This document shows positions 16,920 through 24,947 of a stretch of DNA of 64,000 bases, in pieces. Below the pieces are notes generated by a model. The model made no database searches, was not told where the DNA came from, and worked only from the letters and a program-made list of their open reading frames with translations. Every line of letters begins with the position of its first letter. Within the stretch, counting starts at the first letter, position 1. Source of the stretch: Blautia faecicola (GTDB lineage Bacteria > Bacillota > Clostridia > Lachnospirales > Lachnospiraceae). The position numbers and the translations under genes are program-made. Location of the stretch: positions 502,001 through 566,000 of the forward strand of contig NZ_SDKC01000001.1 in assembly GCF_004123145.1 (NCBI RefSeq). The letters run 5' to 3'.

Positions 16920-17360
16920 ATGAACAAAAAAACATATACAGGATCAAAGATACAAAATCACTTTACAGCATATCTGATACAGTTTGTCCGTGGAAAACGA
17001 CATGATTATCTGGAGAAGAAAATCCAGATGGCTGATGCAGAAGAACTGTTGGAGGATATTGGACAGATGGAGGCAAGAATTGTAATCGAAGAATTGCTGG
17101 AGAACCAAACGAGGGAGCAGCTTTTATTGCAGGAGGCACAGGGGAAATATCCAGAATGGAATAAGATGTCAGATGAAAGACTGATGAAAGCGCTTCATAC
17201 GCTGCGGGATGAAGAACGGAAGCTGATTTACCAGCATGTGTTTGAAGAACGTACTTTTGAGGAAATGAGCAGGCTAAACGGGTTATCAGAGGAGCGATGC
17301 AAGGGTATTTATTATTATGCAATCCGGAAGATCCGCAAGGTGATGGGAGGTGAAAACTAA
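16920..17360 (+). CDS. Sigma-70-like regulator of conjugative-element type
   Basis: About 146 residues. The C-terminal part resembles sigma region 4: LHTLRDEERKLIYQHVFEER then FEEMSRLNGLSEERCKGIYY and AIRKIRK. The N-terminal part (FTAYLIQFVRGKRHDYLEKK) matches the small sigma-like proteins encoded beside an HTH_16 protein in Tn916-type elements. The start at 16920 is set by CGGAGG nine bases upstream. The stop overlaps the next gene's start (TAATG). Confidence 0.8.
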   Translation: MNKKTYTGSKIQNHFTAYLIQFVRGKRHDYLEKKIQMADAEELLEDIGQMEARIVIEELLENQTREQLLLQEAQGKYPEWNKMSDERLMKALHTLRDEERKLIYQHVFEERTFEEMSRLNGLSEERCKGIYYYAIRKIRKVMGGEN

Positions 17361-17548
17361 TGAATTTTGAACGATTACTTTTAAAGGCAAAAGAAGGAAA
17401 TGCAGATGCGGTACTGAAGATTTTAGAGATATATAAGCCGCTTTTAATTAAGAATGCGATTGTGAATGGCAGATTTGATGAAGATCTGTATCAGGAACTG
17501 GTAAGTACATTGCTTCAGTGTATCCAGAGATTCCAGATAATTGAGTAA
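17360..17548 (+). CDS. HTH_16-type small regulator (Tn916 family)
   Basis: 62 residues, MNFERLLLKAKEGNADAVLK then ILEIYKPLLIKNAIVNGRFD and DEDLYQELVSTLLQCIQRF. This is the N-terminal helical domain found in conjugative-transposon regulators and sigma factors (HTH_16). It starts within the stop of the preceding gene, so the pair is co-translated, and it is followed by a strong terminator. Confidence 0.85.
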   Translation: MNFERLLLKAKEGNADAVLKILEIYKPLLIKNAIVNGRFDEDLYQELVSTLLQCIQRFQIIE

Positions 17549-17568
17549 GTTATCTTAAACAAAGGCTG

Positions 17569-17613
17569 CAATCACTCTCAGGGGAGTAACATCCTCTGGG
17601 AGTGATTGTTTTT
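17569..17613 (+). terminator. Terminator, first copy of a 31-bp repeat
   Basis: CAATCACTCTCAG and CTGGGAGTGATTG form a near-perfect stem followed by TTTTTT. Its core at 17573-17603 is repeated exactly at 20813-20843. Confidence 0.88.
17573..17603 (+). repeat. 31-bp direct repeat, copy 1
   Basis: Identical over 31 bases to 20813-20843, 3240 bases away. It begins CACTCTCAGGGG and ends CCTCTGGGAGT. The two copies bracket the MATE/PadR cargo and two winged-helix genes. Confidence 0.9.
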
Positions 17614-17678
17614 TGAAGGGTGATATTGCCTCAGTTCGAAGCGGCAGACGGTGTTGATCTATTATGTTGCCTGATGCT

Positions 17679-19034
17679 TTAATGCTCTTTTGTTGTTGCC
17701 AGTTCTTTATGAAGATGTAGAGCCATAAACACAGTAACAATAGCAGAAATTACATCGGCAATCGGTTGTGCATATAGTATTCCATTTATGCCCCAGAATG
17801 ATGGGAGCAACAGAATGATCGGAACAAAGCAAATACCTTGTCGGCAAGCCCCAAGAACGAATCCGGCGGTGCCTTTTCCAAGTGCAAGAAACAGAGAAGA
17901 ATACACTGTGTAAAATCCAAATACGAAGAAGGAAAATCCATTTGCCATTAGCGATTTTTGACCTACAGAAATCATCTCTGTATTGCCTTCTGTAAATTGC
18001 GAAATAATCTGTGTGGAAAATAGGGCTATTGTCAATCCCACAACTACACAAAATATTGTTGACCATAAGATAGAAGTTTTAATTGCTTCCCTGAGCCGAT
18101 CAAACTTTTTGGCACCATAGCTAAAGCCGGCAATTGGTTGGAAACCTTTTAAGAAGCCGAACACAACCAGAGTTCCCATTGAAGTGATTCTTGTAACAGC
18201 GCCCATTCCGGCGATAACAGCATCTCCATAGATATTAGCTTCCCGGTTTATGAATGCGATAGAAAGGCTTGTAAGAAGCTGGAAAGTCAATGTGGGTATA
18301 CCGATTTTCAGAATTTCAGTTATGATCTGCTTAGAAGGACAAAATTCCTTAATGGAAAATGTAAAAGCGCTTTTTTTCTGTAATGCATAAATTAAATATA
18401 CAAGAGTAGAAGCCATTTGAGAAATTGCTGTAGCGATTGCCGCACCATCAACCCCCATGTCGAGAGTATAGATGAAAATAGGATCTAAACCAATATTCAA
18501 TACAGCTCCTAATAATAATGCACACATAGTTGTTTTTGCGGCGCCTTCACTTGCAACGATATTGTTCATCGTTACATTAAATACATTGAAAATACATGAA
18601 ATAACATAGATTCTTCCATAAGAAAGGGCGTATGGCATAATCGTGTCTGTTGCACCTAACATGGTTAAAATAGGTTTCAAAAAAATTGCAGTTCCGATAA
18701 TAATAACTGCGCCAATACAAACACTGCTGTATAATGCAGTACTGGCGACTTTACTTGCAGCTTCCCTATCTCCTCGCCCTAAAAGTCTTGATAAGTAGGA
18801 GGCGGCACCATTGCCAAACATCAGACCTAAACCAACAACTACTTGTCCTAAAGGAAACGCAATGGAAATTGCACCCATTTGACTCTCGCCAAGTCCTCCT
18901 ATGAAATAAGCATCCACCAAATTGTAGAGAGCGTTAATAAGCATACCAATCATTATCGGTATACCAAGAGCCATTAGTGCTTGGGGAACAGGTGCATTTC
19001 CTAATAAATCCATTTTGTTGTTATTCTTGTTCAT
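17679..19034 (-). CDS. MATE-family multidrug efflux transporter
   Basis: About 451 residues with twelve predicted membrane segments, and the duplicated MATE pattern: ALGIPIMIGMLINALYNLVD in the first half and LKIGIPTLTFQLLTSLSIAF in the second. These pumps export cationic drugs using Na+ or H+ gradients; the closest named relatives are MepA-type pumps. The start at 19034 (MNKNNNK) follows AAAGGAGT; a longer frame begins at 19052. It is divergent from a PadR gene and shares palindromic operators with it, so it is probably PadR-repressed. Confidence 0.92.
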   Translation of the reverse strand: MNKNNNKMDLLGNAPVPQALMALGIPIMIGMLINALYNLVDAYFIGGLGESQMGAISIAFPLGQVVVGLGLMFGNGAASYLSRLLGRGDREAASKVASTALYSSVCIGAVIIIGTAIFLKPILTMLGATDTIMPYALSYGRIYVISCIFNVFNVTMNNIVASEGAAKTTMCALLLGAVLNIGLDPIFIYTLDMGVDGAAIATAISQMASTLVYLIYALQKKSAFTFSIKEFCPSKQIITEILKIGIPTLTFQLLTSLSIAFINREANIYGDAVIAGMGAVTRITSMGTLVVFGFLKGFQPIAGFSYGAKKFDRLREAIKTSILWSTIFCVVVGLTIALFSTQIISQFTEGNTEMISVGQKSLMANGFSFFVFGFYTVYSSLFLALGKGTAGFVLGACRQGICFVPIILLLPSFWGINGILYAQPIADVISAIVTVFMALHLHKELATTKEH

Positions 19035-19059
19035 TTCAAATACTCCTTTCAATTAAGAA

Positions 19060-19131
19060 TATAAATTATAGTAGTATAAATTATAGTATACTACGTGAGA
19101 GAATACTACTATAATTTATAGTAGTTGTCAA
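19060..19131 (-). promoter_or_regulatory. MATE promoter with PadR-type operators
   Basis: Minus-strand promoter: TTGACA (19131-19126), 17 bases, TAGTAT (19108-19103). The palindrome ATACTACTATAATTTATAG (from 19103, running on to 19125) overlaps it. A second AT-rich copy pair with TATAAATTATA lies at 19060-19094. Confidence 0.8.
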
Positions 19132-19151
19132 GCGTGTATCCTGCAATTTCC

Positions 19152-19192
19152 TTGACAAGAGGTATAAAATCAAATACTATAAATTACAGTAT
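19152..19192 (+). promoter_or_regulatory. padR promoter with overlapping operator
   Basis: TTGACA (19152-19157), 17 bases, TACTAT (19175-19180). The palindromic ATACTATAAATTACAGTAT at 19174-19192 covers the -10 box and resembles the operators in front of the MATE gene, suggesting autorepression. Confidence 0.8.
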
Positions 19193-19244
19193 ATATAACC
19201 GTAAGTATTTTATAGCTTTCGTGGATATAGAAAGTGGGTGAACT

Positions 19245-19769
19245 ATGGCTACAATAGATTTAATTGTGTTAGGAATATTGAAAAAGGAACCGATGGGAGC
19301 CTATGATATTCAAAAATTAGTGGAATATCGTAATATATCAAAATGGGTAAAAATCAGTACACCATCCATTTACAAAAAAGCAATTCAGTTGGAGGAAAAA
19401 GGCTTCATTAAAGGAGAAATTGTGAAAGAAGGTAAGATGCCTGAAAAAGCAGTTTATTCATTAACAGATGAAGGCGAAAAAGAATTTGTAAAGCTTATGA
19501 TGGAAACAGCCTCTAAACCCATTCACTTTTTTTTAGATTTTAATGCAGTAATTGTAAATTTGGATAAGTTACCGCCTGAAAGTCAACAATCATGTATTGC
19601 CAGTATTGAGGAAAATATTGAAATATTAAAAACTTATCTGGAGGAAAATCTTCGAGAGAAAGAGAATGATCCGGAAATCCCTAAGACTGGTATGGCAGTA
19701 TTGCAACAGCAGATAGTTTTGGCGGATGCTATTGAAAAATGGATTATTTCTCTAAAAAAAGACTTTTGA
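19245..19769 (+). CDS. PadR-family transcription regulator
   Basis: 174 residues. N-terminal winged helix: IDLIVLGILKKEPMGAYDIQ, then ISTPSIYKKAIQLEEKGFIK and the wing VYSLTDEGEKEF; the C-terminal helices (VLQQQIVLADAIEKWI) match the dimerisation arm of longer PadR proteins. It probably represses the divergent MATE pump and itself through the shared palindromes. The ribosome binding site before the ATG is weak (AAAGTGGGTG). Confidence 0.92.
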   Translation: MATIDLIVLGILKKEPMGAYDIQKLVEYRNISKWVKISTPSIYKKAIQLEEKGFIKGEIVKEGKMPEKAVYSLTDEGEKEFVKLMMETASKPIHFFLDFNAVIVNLDKLPPESQQSCIASIEENIEILKTYLEENLREKENDPEIPKTGMAVLQQQIVLADAIEKWIISLKKDF

Positions 19770-19800
19770 TGAAGAAGTCACTAGCTGATTTCTTATTAGG

Positions 19801-19922
19801 TCTGCAGGATTGGGAAGAAACAGGGATGGATGCCGACCTATGTTCCGGCTTTGTAGCCAGAACATAGAAATTTTCTTAGTGGGGAATCTCCCTCAAACCC
19901 GGTGCTCCTTATATCCTGCAGA
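19801..19922. other. Compact inverted-repeat element with internal hairpins
   Basis: TCTGCAGGAT at the left matches ATCCTGCAGA at the right (19801-19922), enclosing a strong hairpin: CTATGTTC (19838-19845) with GAACATAG (19860-19867), itself holding GGCT/AGCC. No coding frame is seen. It could be a structured RNA, a miniature mobile element or a recombination remnant. Confidence 0.5.
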
Positions 19923-20267
19923 TTAAACTTCAAATTTATACCCATATCCAACTACTGTTTTTATGTAATTCTTGTCGCTGGAATACTTTTTTATCTTCTT
20001 GCGTATTTGAAAAATAGTGTTTTCCACGGCGTGGAAATAACCATTTGCTTTTTCATGCCAAACTGCTTCATAAATCTGTTGTTTAGTAAAAGCCATCCCT
20101 GGATTAGAATATAGCATATAAAGTACATCAAATTCTTTTACAGAAAAGTTAATGTCTTTTCGTACTATTAAGCCGTAGGTCGTAAAGGTCTGCGACTTTA
20201 ACTTTACCCGGAAAGGAGCTGCCACATATATAGGCAGTGCTGTAATTTTAACAGTAACGGTCACCAA
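19923..20267 (-). CDS. Orphan OmpR-type winged-helix protein, probably a 5' truncated regulator
   Basis: 114 residues. The C-terminal 80 form an OmpR/PhoB DNA-binding domain: FSVKEFDVLYMLYSNPGMAF, TKQQIYEAVW, ENTIFQIRKKIKKY, then VGYGYKFEV. There is no receiver domain, and the first 30 residues (MVTVTVKITALPIYVAAPF) do not look native, so this is probably a response-regulator fragment. A similar standalone protein is encoded divergently at 20518. Confidence 0.65.
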   Translation of the reverse strand: MVTVTVKITALPIYVAAPFRVKLKSQTFTTYGLIVRKDINFSVKEFDVLYMLYSNPGMAFTKQQIYEAVWHEKANGYFHAVENTIFQIRKKIKKYSSDKNYIKTVVGYGYKFEV

Positions 20268-20517
20268 TCTATGGGGATGGCTTGTATATCCGGCTGAAAT
20301 GCTAAAAAATCAGTGGTTCTTATTTATCACTTCACTCTGCCCCGGTAATTATGTGTTTGCCGTTTCTGGCTCTTGCAGCTATTGCGATTCTACTGGTCTA
20401 TTACCAGACTATTTGCAGGTAAAGCATTGCTCTGGTTTTGAATTTGAGTTTTGGCAGTCTAATAATAGCATTTTAGATTAGCTGTGATAAGGTGAAACAG
20501 ATTAGGAGGAAAGTAAA
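20268..20517. other. Intergenic region between two winged-helix genes
   Basis: About 250 bases between divergent winged-helix genes. AGGAGG at 20505-20510 serves the right-hand gene. No other supported feature. Confidence 0.4.
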
Positions 20518-20829
20518 TTGCATTACAAAGACAAAAACCTACAGATAGATATTCGCTGTCATACTGTTTTTATGAATGATCAAAAGATTGAATTGAGTCT
20601 GAAAGAATTTACGGTACTAAAATATCTAACAGAACATCCTGGCTGGGTATTCTCTCACGAGGAGATTTATCGTAATGTCTGGAAGGAAGAACCGATTGAC
20701 TGTGCTAATGCGGTTATGTGCTGCATTAGCCAGCTTCGTAAAAAGTTAAAAGTAGATTCACGGAACTGGAATTACATCCGCACCGTCCGAGGTGTGGGCT
20801 ATAAGTTTCAACCACTCTCAGGGGAGTAA
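20518..20829 (+). CDS. Standalone OmpR-type winged-helix regulator
   Basis: 103 residues, entirely a DNA-binding domain: IELSLKEFTVLKYLTEHPGW, FSHEEIYRNVWKEEP, MCCISQLRKKLKV and the wing IRTVRGVGYKFQP. The start codon is TTG, with AGGAGG seven bases upstream. No receiver domain is encoded, so it would act without a phosphorylation switch or dimerise with another protein. The last codons (PLSGE) are encoded by the second copy of the 31-bp repeat, which also makes its terminator. Confidence 0.75.
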   Translation: MHYKDKNLQIDIRCHTVFMNDQKIELSLKEFTVLKYLTEHPGWVFSHEEIYRNVWKEEPIDCANAVMCCISQLRKKLKVDSRNWNYIRTVRGVGYKFQPLSGE

Positions 20830-20843
20830 CATCCTCTGGGAGT
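20813..20843 (+). repeat. 31-bp direct repeat, copy 2
   Basis: Identical to 17573-17603. Here it encodes the end of the winged-helix gene and forms a terminator stem followed by TTTTTT at 20843-20848. Confidence 0.9.
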
Positions 20844-21028
20844 TTTTTGTCATATTTGTTGCACTTTTCGGCTCTGGTACGTACAGAAATAGAAAAGAAA
20901 CATATCCCAAAATGTATACATTTTAGAAGTACGTTCCGGAAAGGGGGATTATATCTTAAAAAGGTTACACACACAGTTTTGAGATATGCCAACAAAAGTG
21001 TGGATATTTTGGGACAGGGAAAGGAGAA

Positions 21029-21688
21029 ATGTGGATGCAGATATATGGATATCACCGCACCAGTACAAAGGAGCAGCATCTTGATCGTGGCATACAGGAA
21101 ATTGAGCGGTACTGTAACGAGCATGAGATGGCACTTACGAATATTTTTACGGATCAGGAGACAGGGAAGAATTTTAATCGTCCGAGATATACCGTTTTAG
21201 TGGAGGATGTCCTGCGGCTGGGAGATATTTTGATTGTTACAGAATTGGACAGACTGGGGAGAAACAAGCATGACACCATGCAGCAGATCCAGCGGATCAA
21301 GGACATGGGAGTGCGGCTTATGGTTTTGGAACTGCCGACTACGCTTATGGACTTATCTGTGATGGATAATGCGATGGCAAGGATGATGCTGGAAACAATC
21401 AATAACATGATGCTGGAGCTTTATGCTTCTATGGCGCAGGCAGAGCTGGAGAAAAAGGAGAAGCGACAGCGGGAAGGTATAGAAGCGAAGAAATTGCGGG
21501 GTGAATGGGATGATTATGGAAGACCAAGCGTGATGAAGCAGGAAACCTTTGACGAGAACTTCCAGAGCGTTATTTCCGGAAAAATGACACCGACGTAGCT
21601 TCGGAAGAGTCTGGGAATGACACACTCGACTTTTTACCGGTATCGTAAAACTTTTTATGAAAAATATCCGGAACTTTCCAATACCTAG
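21029..21688 (+). pseudogene. Serine recombinase (resolvase/invertase) with in-frame amber codon
   Basis: Small serine recombinase. The catalytic domain has S12 in YHRTSTKEQ, then the conserved DQETGKNFNRPRY, ILIVTELDRLGRNKHD and an E-helix (NMMLELYASMAQAELEKKEK). A TAG at 21596-21598 stops translation after GKMTPT, but the same frame continues LRKSLGMTHSTFYRYRK to a second TAG at 21686, giving the C-terminal helix-turn-helix. The uninterrupted protein would be 219 residues. Without its DNA-binding end the product is probably inactive. Start at 21029 or 21035; AAAGGAG fits the second better. Confidence 0.85.
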
Positions 21689-21740
21689 AATGAAAGCCCT
21701 ATTACTTATATAGAACAAAGAATTTCAGGAGGAAAGCAAT

Positions 21741-21962
21741 ATGAGTGAAAAAAGAATAGGTACTTTGATTTATGATCCATCTATGGGAAGATATGATATC
21801 CGGTTTGGTATTGAATCCTATTATGGGGGACTGCATTGTGGAGACTGCTTTGATGTGAAGGTAAGGGATGTATGGATTCCGGTTCGGATTGAAATGGACG
21901 AGAACTGGTATCTTGTGGGACTTTCGAAGACACGCCTCGGCGGGCTGACTGTTCGGATGTAG
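21741..21962 (+). CDS. DUF5348-family protein
   Basis: 73 residues: IGTLIYDPSMGRYDIRFG, then YYGGLHCGDCFDV and WYLVGL. This matches the small DUF5348 proteins common on Firmicute conjugative elements; function unknown. AGGAGG lies nine bases before the ATG. The next gene begins ten bases downstream. Confidence 0.8.
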   Translation: MSEKRIGTLIYDPSMGRYDIRFGIESYYGGLHCGDCFDVKVRDVWIPVRIEMDENWYLVGLSKTRLGGLTVRM

Positions 21963-21971
21963 AGGAGATAG

Positions 21972-22274
21972 ATGATGGAAGCCAAAAAGAAATATGTAAA
22001 GCCCGCCTTCCGATTTGTGACAGATCTGGGGAGTATTCTGGAATGTCTGTATGAAGTATATGGAACGGATGGGGAGCTGCTGCTTAAAGGGGAAAAGCTG
22101 TCAGATACAGTAATCTGCCCGTTTGTCCGCATGGTTCAAAAGAAATGCAGTGTGGTGGATGCGGAAATCCTGCATTTGATGCTCTGGAAGATATATATGG
22201 TAAGTGCGAGGAAAGAAGCATTTGTAGCGGATGCTAAGAAAGAGCTACATCCCTTATTTGACCAAGAAAGATGA
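21972..22274 (+). CDS. Hypothetical protein of mobile-element type
   Basis: 100 residues, no membrane segment, mixed alpha/beta: FRFVTDLGSILECLYEVYG, LSDTVICPFVRMVQKKC. It directly follows the DUF5348 gene and is probably co-transcribed with it. AGAGGAGAT lies upstream of tandem ATG codons at 21972/21975. I do not recognise the family. Confidence 0.6.
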   Translation: MMEAKKKYVKPAFRFVTDLGSILECLYEVYGTDGELLLKGEKLSDTVICPFVRMVQKKCSVVDAEILHLMLWKIYMVSARKEAFVADAKKELHPLFDQER

Positions 22275-22282
22275 AAAACAGA

Positions 22283-22311
22283 TTGACACCACATATGACA
22301 CCACATATACT
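22283..22311 (+). promoter_or_regulatory. hicAB promoter with tandem 12-bp operator
   Basis: TTGACA (22283-22288), 17 bases, TATACT (22306-22311). Two direct copies of TGACACCACATA (22284-22295 and 22296-22307) fill the promoter, placed where an autoregulating HicB would bind. Confidence 0.8.
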
Positions 22312-22331
22312 ATAGATAGGAGGCATTAAAG

Positions 22332-22589
22332 ATGTCGAAATGGGATAAACTATTGACAAGAATTTGCTCATTATCGAAAGACCTTCGTTTTGATGAATTA
22401 AGAAAAGTATTAGAAAGTTATGGATATGAGATAAATGCTCCGAGAAGTGGGAGCAGCCATTATACATTCCGTAAAGCGGGATGCCAGCCGATAACAATAC
22501 CGAAACACGAACCAATCAAGAAAATTTATGTTGAAATGGTAAAGCAGATTGTAGAAAGTGAGGCGAAAAACGATGAAGACACTGAATGA
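22332..22589 (+). CDS. hicA: HicA-family mRNA interferase toxin
   Basis: 85 residues with the double-stranded RNA-binding-like fold: FDELRKVLESYGYEINAPRS, then GSSHYTFRK with the active-site histidine H43, and ITIPKHEPIKKIYVEMV. HicA toxins cleave mRNA when free of HicB. TAGGAGGC lies nine bases upstream. The gene overlaps the hicB start by 17 bases, as usual for toxin-antitoxin pairs. Confidence 0.9.
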   Translation: MSKWDKLLTRICSLSKDLRFDELRKVLESYGYEINAPRSGSSHYTFRKAGCQPITIPKHEPIKKIYVEMVKQIVESEAKNDEDTE

Positions 22590-22935
22590 TTATTTGGCAA
22601 TGTCCTATCGCATGGAAATTGTGGAAGATAAGGATGAAGGTGGATTTGTGGTTTCTTATCCGGAACTGCCGGGATGCATCACCTGTGGAGAGACGATAGA
22701 AAGGGCAGTTGAAAATGCAGCGGATGCAAAAAAAGCATGGTTAGAAGCTGCACTGGAAGAAGGGATTGAGATTCACGAACCGGGAAGCCTGGAAGAGTAT
22801 TCGGGACAGTTTAAAATAAGGATGCCACGCAGCTTACACCGGGATCTGGCGGAACACTCAAAAAAAGAAGGCATCAGTATGAATCAATACTGTATATATC
22901 TTCTTTCAAAGAATGATGCGCTGTTAGTAAAATAA
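22573..22935 (+). CDS. hicB: HicB-family antitoxin
   Basis: 120 residues. The N-terminal partial RNase H-like fold reads YRMEIVEDKDEGGFVVSYPE then LPGCITCGETIERAVENA; the C-terminal part is ribbon-helix-helix like (FKIRMPRSLHRDLAEHSKKE, GISMNQYCIYLLS). It neutralises HicA and should repress the operon through the 12-bp repeats. The start at 22573 (MKTLNDY) is preferred over one at 22558. Confidence 0.92.
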   Translation: MKTLNDYLAMSYRMEIVEDKDEGGFVVSYPELPGCITCGETIERAVENAADAKKAWLEAALEEGIEIHEPGSLEEYSGQFKIRMPRSLHRDLAEHSKKEGISMNQYCIYLLSKNDALLVK

Positions 22936-22954
22936 ATATACAAGAATATAGATG

Positions 22955-22988
22955 AAAAGAGCCGTCCTTATGGGCGGCTCGAAGTATT
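22955..22988 (+). terminator. hicAB terminator, copy 1 of a shared terminator
   Basis: AGAGCCGTCC pairs with GGGCGGCTC around the loop TTAT, followed by GAAGTATT. The same 34 bases, differing only in the loop, occur at 42276-42309. Confidence 0.85.
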
Positions 22989-22998
22989 CTTTCTTTGA

Positions 22999-24363
22999 TT
23001 AAAAATGATATTGTTCTAGCAGATAGATAGGAAGTGTTTGTACATTCCCAGCGGTTCCGCCTTTGGTATCACCTTTCAGATATAGTAGTTTATTGGCCTT
23101 CCCCTGTTCCAATGCCTTCAAGGCAGTAGATGCAGTTCCCTTACCGGCTTTAACTTCAATCAGATAGCGGATGTGAGTTTTCAATGTCTGAGCTACAAAA
23201 TCAATTTCACCACCTTTATAAGTAGCAAAAGCCGGTGTCTCAAAGATAATTTCTTCCGGGAATTCCTGGCGTTTGGACAAGTTAATGTAAACATAGTTTT
23301 CGTTCAATGAGCCATCCATAGTTGATACAGTAGCACCAGTTCTGGAGAGATAATAATATGCAACTCCAAGATCCATGAAGAAGCAGCGGCTTCCCGGTTT
23401 GAAATTCAGGATGTCCAGTTCTGTGATTTTGCCACAGAAACCGATGATTCCAGAATGATAAAGCCAGTTGATAGCACGATAGCAGGTTGCTTTAGAAAGA
23501 TTACTGGAGTAATTCTTTGTAACGAGCTTTTGCAGTTCTTCACTTATACTGTCCTCATCTAATCCTTTCTTTTCACGAAGCAGAATACGGCAGATGCTTA
23601 AAAAGATGTTGGTAAAAACACTAATATCTGTGATGTCATCAAAGTACCGCATAGATTCGTTTAAGAAAATGCGGATGATTCTAACAAGCTCTTTTTGAGC
23701 TGCTTCCACGTCTTTTGTGTTAAGGTATGTTTCCACAACCTTTGGATAGCCGCCAATCTGTCTATAGATGTCGTAAACATTCTTTAATTCGTCATATAGT
23801 TCCGGTACGGTGTCATCTGCATGATCCAGTGGAAGTGATAGATATTTCTGAAAAAGCTGGTCATCCAATGCTTCCAAAAACTCTTTAAAGGAAAGGGTAT
23901 AAATACGGATACTGGTAATATCTCCACTGGAGAATTTGAATTCCGGTTCCAGTACACGTCCCAGATAACTTCCAGTTACAATGAAATGCGCTTGAAAATA
24001 GCGGGTAAATTCTCGGATACGGTTGAATATCTCTGAGGATTCCTGAATTTCATCAATAATGATGACTGTATCGTTGGTATCTTCAAAATCCGGATCGAAG
24101 AGTTTAAAAGCATCGTGAAGCGGCTGCTCCGGTCGTTTTGTACCGGGAGTCCAGTCTGTGGCTTTTTTGTAACATTCCATAAATTGTTTGCCGGACAAAT
24201 CAAACAGGTTAATGTAGATCTTGTGCCTGAAGTTCTCATCCGCAAATTTATTGATAATATATGTTTTTCCGACCTGTCTGGCACCATTCACTTCCAAGGT
24301 GCTGTGGACGGTATCGTTTTTCCAATCCAGAAGCTGATCGTAAACTTTTCTTTTCAGATACAT
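22999..24363 (-). CDS. AAA ATPase with DUF4143 domain
   Basis: 454 residues. N-terminal AAA_14-type ATPase: Walker A NGARQVGKTY (about 26-35) and Walker B VIIIDEIQ (about 99-106), sensor FIVTGSY. The C-terminal DUF4143 part includes GGEIDFVAQ and RYLIEVKAGKG, resembling a PD-(D/E)XK nuclease core (D, then E-x-K). This family is widespread and of unknown role; it may be linked to DNA or defence functions. It lies tail-to-tail with hicB, alone on this strand. Confidence 0.9.
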   Translation of the reverse strand: MYLKRKVYDQLLDWKNDTVHSTLEVNGARQVGKTYIINKFADENFRHKIYINLFDLSGKQFMECYKKATDWTPGTKRPEQPLHDAFKLFDPDFEDTNDTVIIIDEIQESSEIFNRIREFTRYFQAHFIVTGSYLGRVLEPEFKFSSGDITSIRIYTLSFKEFLEALDDQLFQKYLSLPLDHADDTVPELYDELKNVYDIYRQIGGYPKVVETYLNTKDVEAAQKELVRIIRIFLNESMRYFDDITDISVFTNIFLSICRILLREKKGLDEDSISEELQKLVTKNYSSNLSKATCYRAINWLYHSGIIGFCGKITELDILNFKPGSRCFFMDLGVAYYYLSRTGATVSTMDGSLNENYVYINLSKRQEFPEEIIFETPAFATYKGGEIDFVAQTLKTHIRYLIEVKAGKGTASTALKALEQGKANKLLYLKGDTKGGTAGNVQTLPIYLLEQYHF

Positions 24364-24452
24364 GGGAAATGCTCCTTTCTTTCAACTGTTCCTATTATAT
24401 CAAAATATGAATGGATAATATAGAGGGTAATTTCTGATAAATGATGAATTGT

Positions 24453-24926
24453 CTAGTCTGAGCAGTTCTTCACGGGTATTCCGGTTTCTGTCATTACTTT
24501 TTCGTACTGAAGAAGCTGTTCCCAGGTCAGCCATTCCGGTTTCTGATCTGTGGGAAAACCATTCCATAATTCTTTCATACGGGCAATATGGTTTTGAACG
24601 CTATGATTGCATAGGATAGACGGACTGCGATTTCCGTAGCCCAGATAGTATTCACAGTCAGACTGTAATTTACTTAACATCCGGTACTCGAATTCATAGG
24701 AACTTCTTTGATACGGAGCCGGATGAAATGTGTACTCCTGCTGTATGGGATGGGAAGGTTCTCCATCAATATGGTTAAAAGATAAAGAATAAAGATTCGG
24801 TTCAGGCTCTTTGCCAAGGTCAATATCCTTCCACAACTTTCCGAATTGGTCCTTATATACCGGACAGGAAAAATCATCCATGCCAGTATACTCAAGCACT
24901 AATTTTGTTTTTGCATTTTCATTCAT
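24453..24926 (-). CDS. LPD11-domain protein
   Basis: 157 residues. The middle matches the large polyvalent-associated domain 11 pattern: FHPAPYQRSSYEFEYRMLSK, then DCEYYLGYGNRSP and MKELWNGFP followed by EWLTWEQLLQYE. Such domains occur on mobile elements, often in polyprotein-like contexts, with unknown role. It lies 21 bases after a truncated NADAR gene on the same strand. Confidence 0.8.
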   Translation of the reverse strand: MNENAKTKLVLEYTGMDDFSCPVYKDQFGKLWKDIDLGKEPEPNLYSLSFNHIDGEPSHPIQQEYTFHPAPYQRSSYEFEYRMLSKLQSDCEYYLGYGNRSPSILCNHSVQNHIARMKELWNGFPTDQKPEWLTWEQLLQYEKVMTETGIPVKNCSD

Positions 24927-24947
24927 TCTATTAGACCATCCTTTCCT

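Noticed and set aside
19801..19922. Interpretation as an integron attC site or twister-type ribozyme
   Set aside because: The core motifs needed for either are absent; only the inverted repeat and hairpin are supported.
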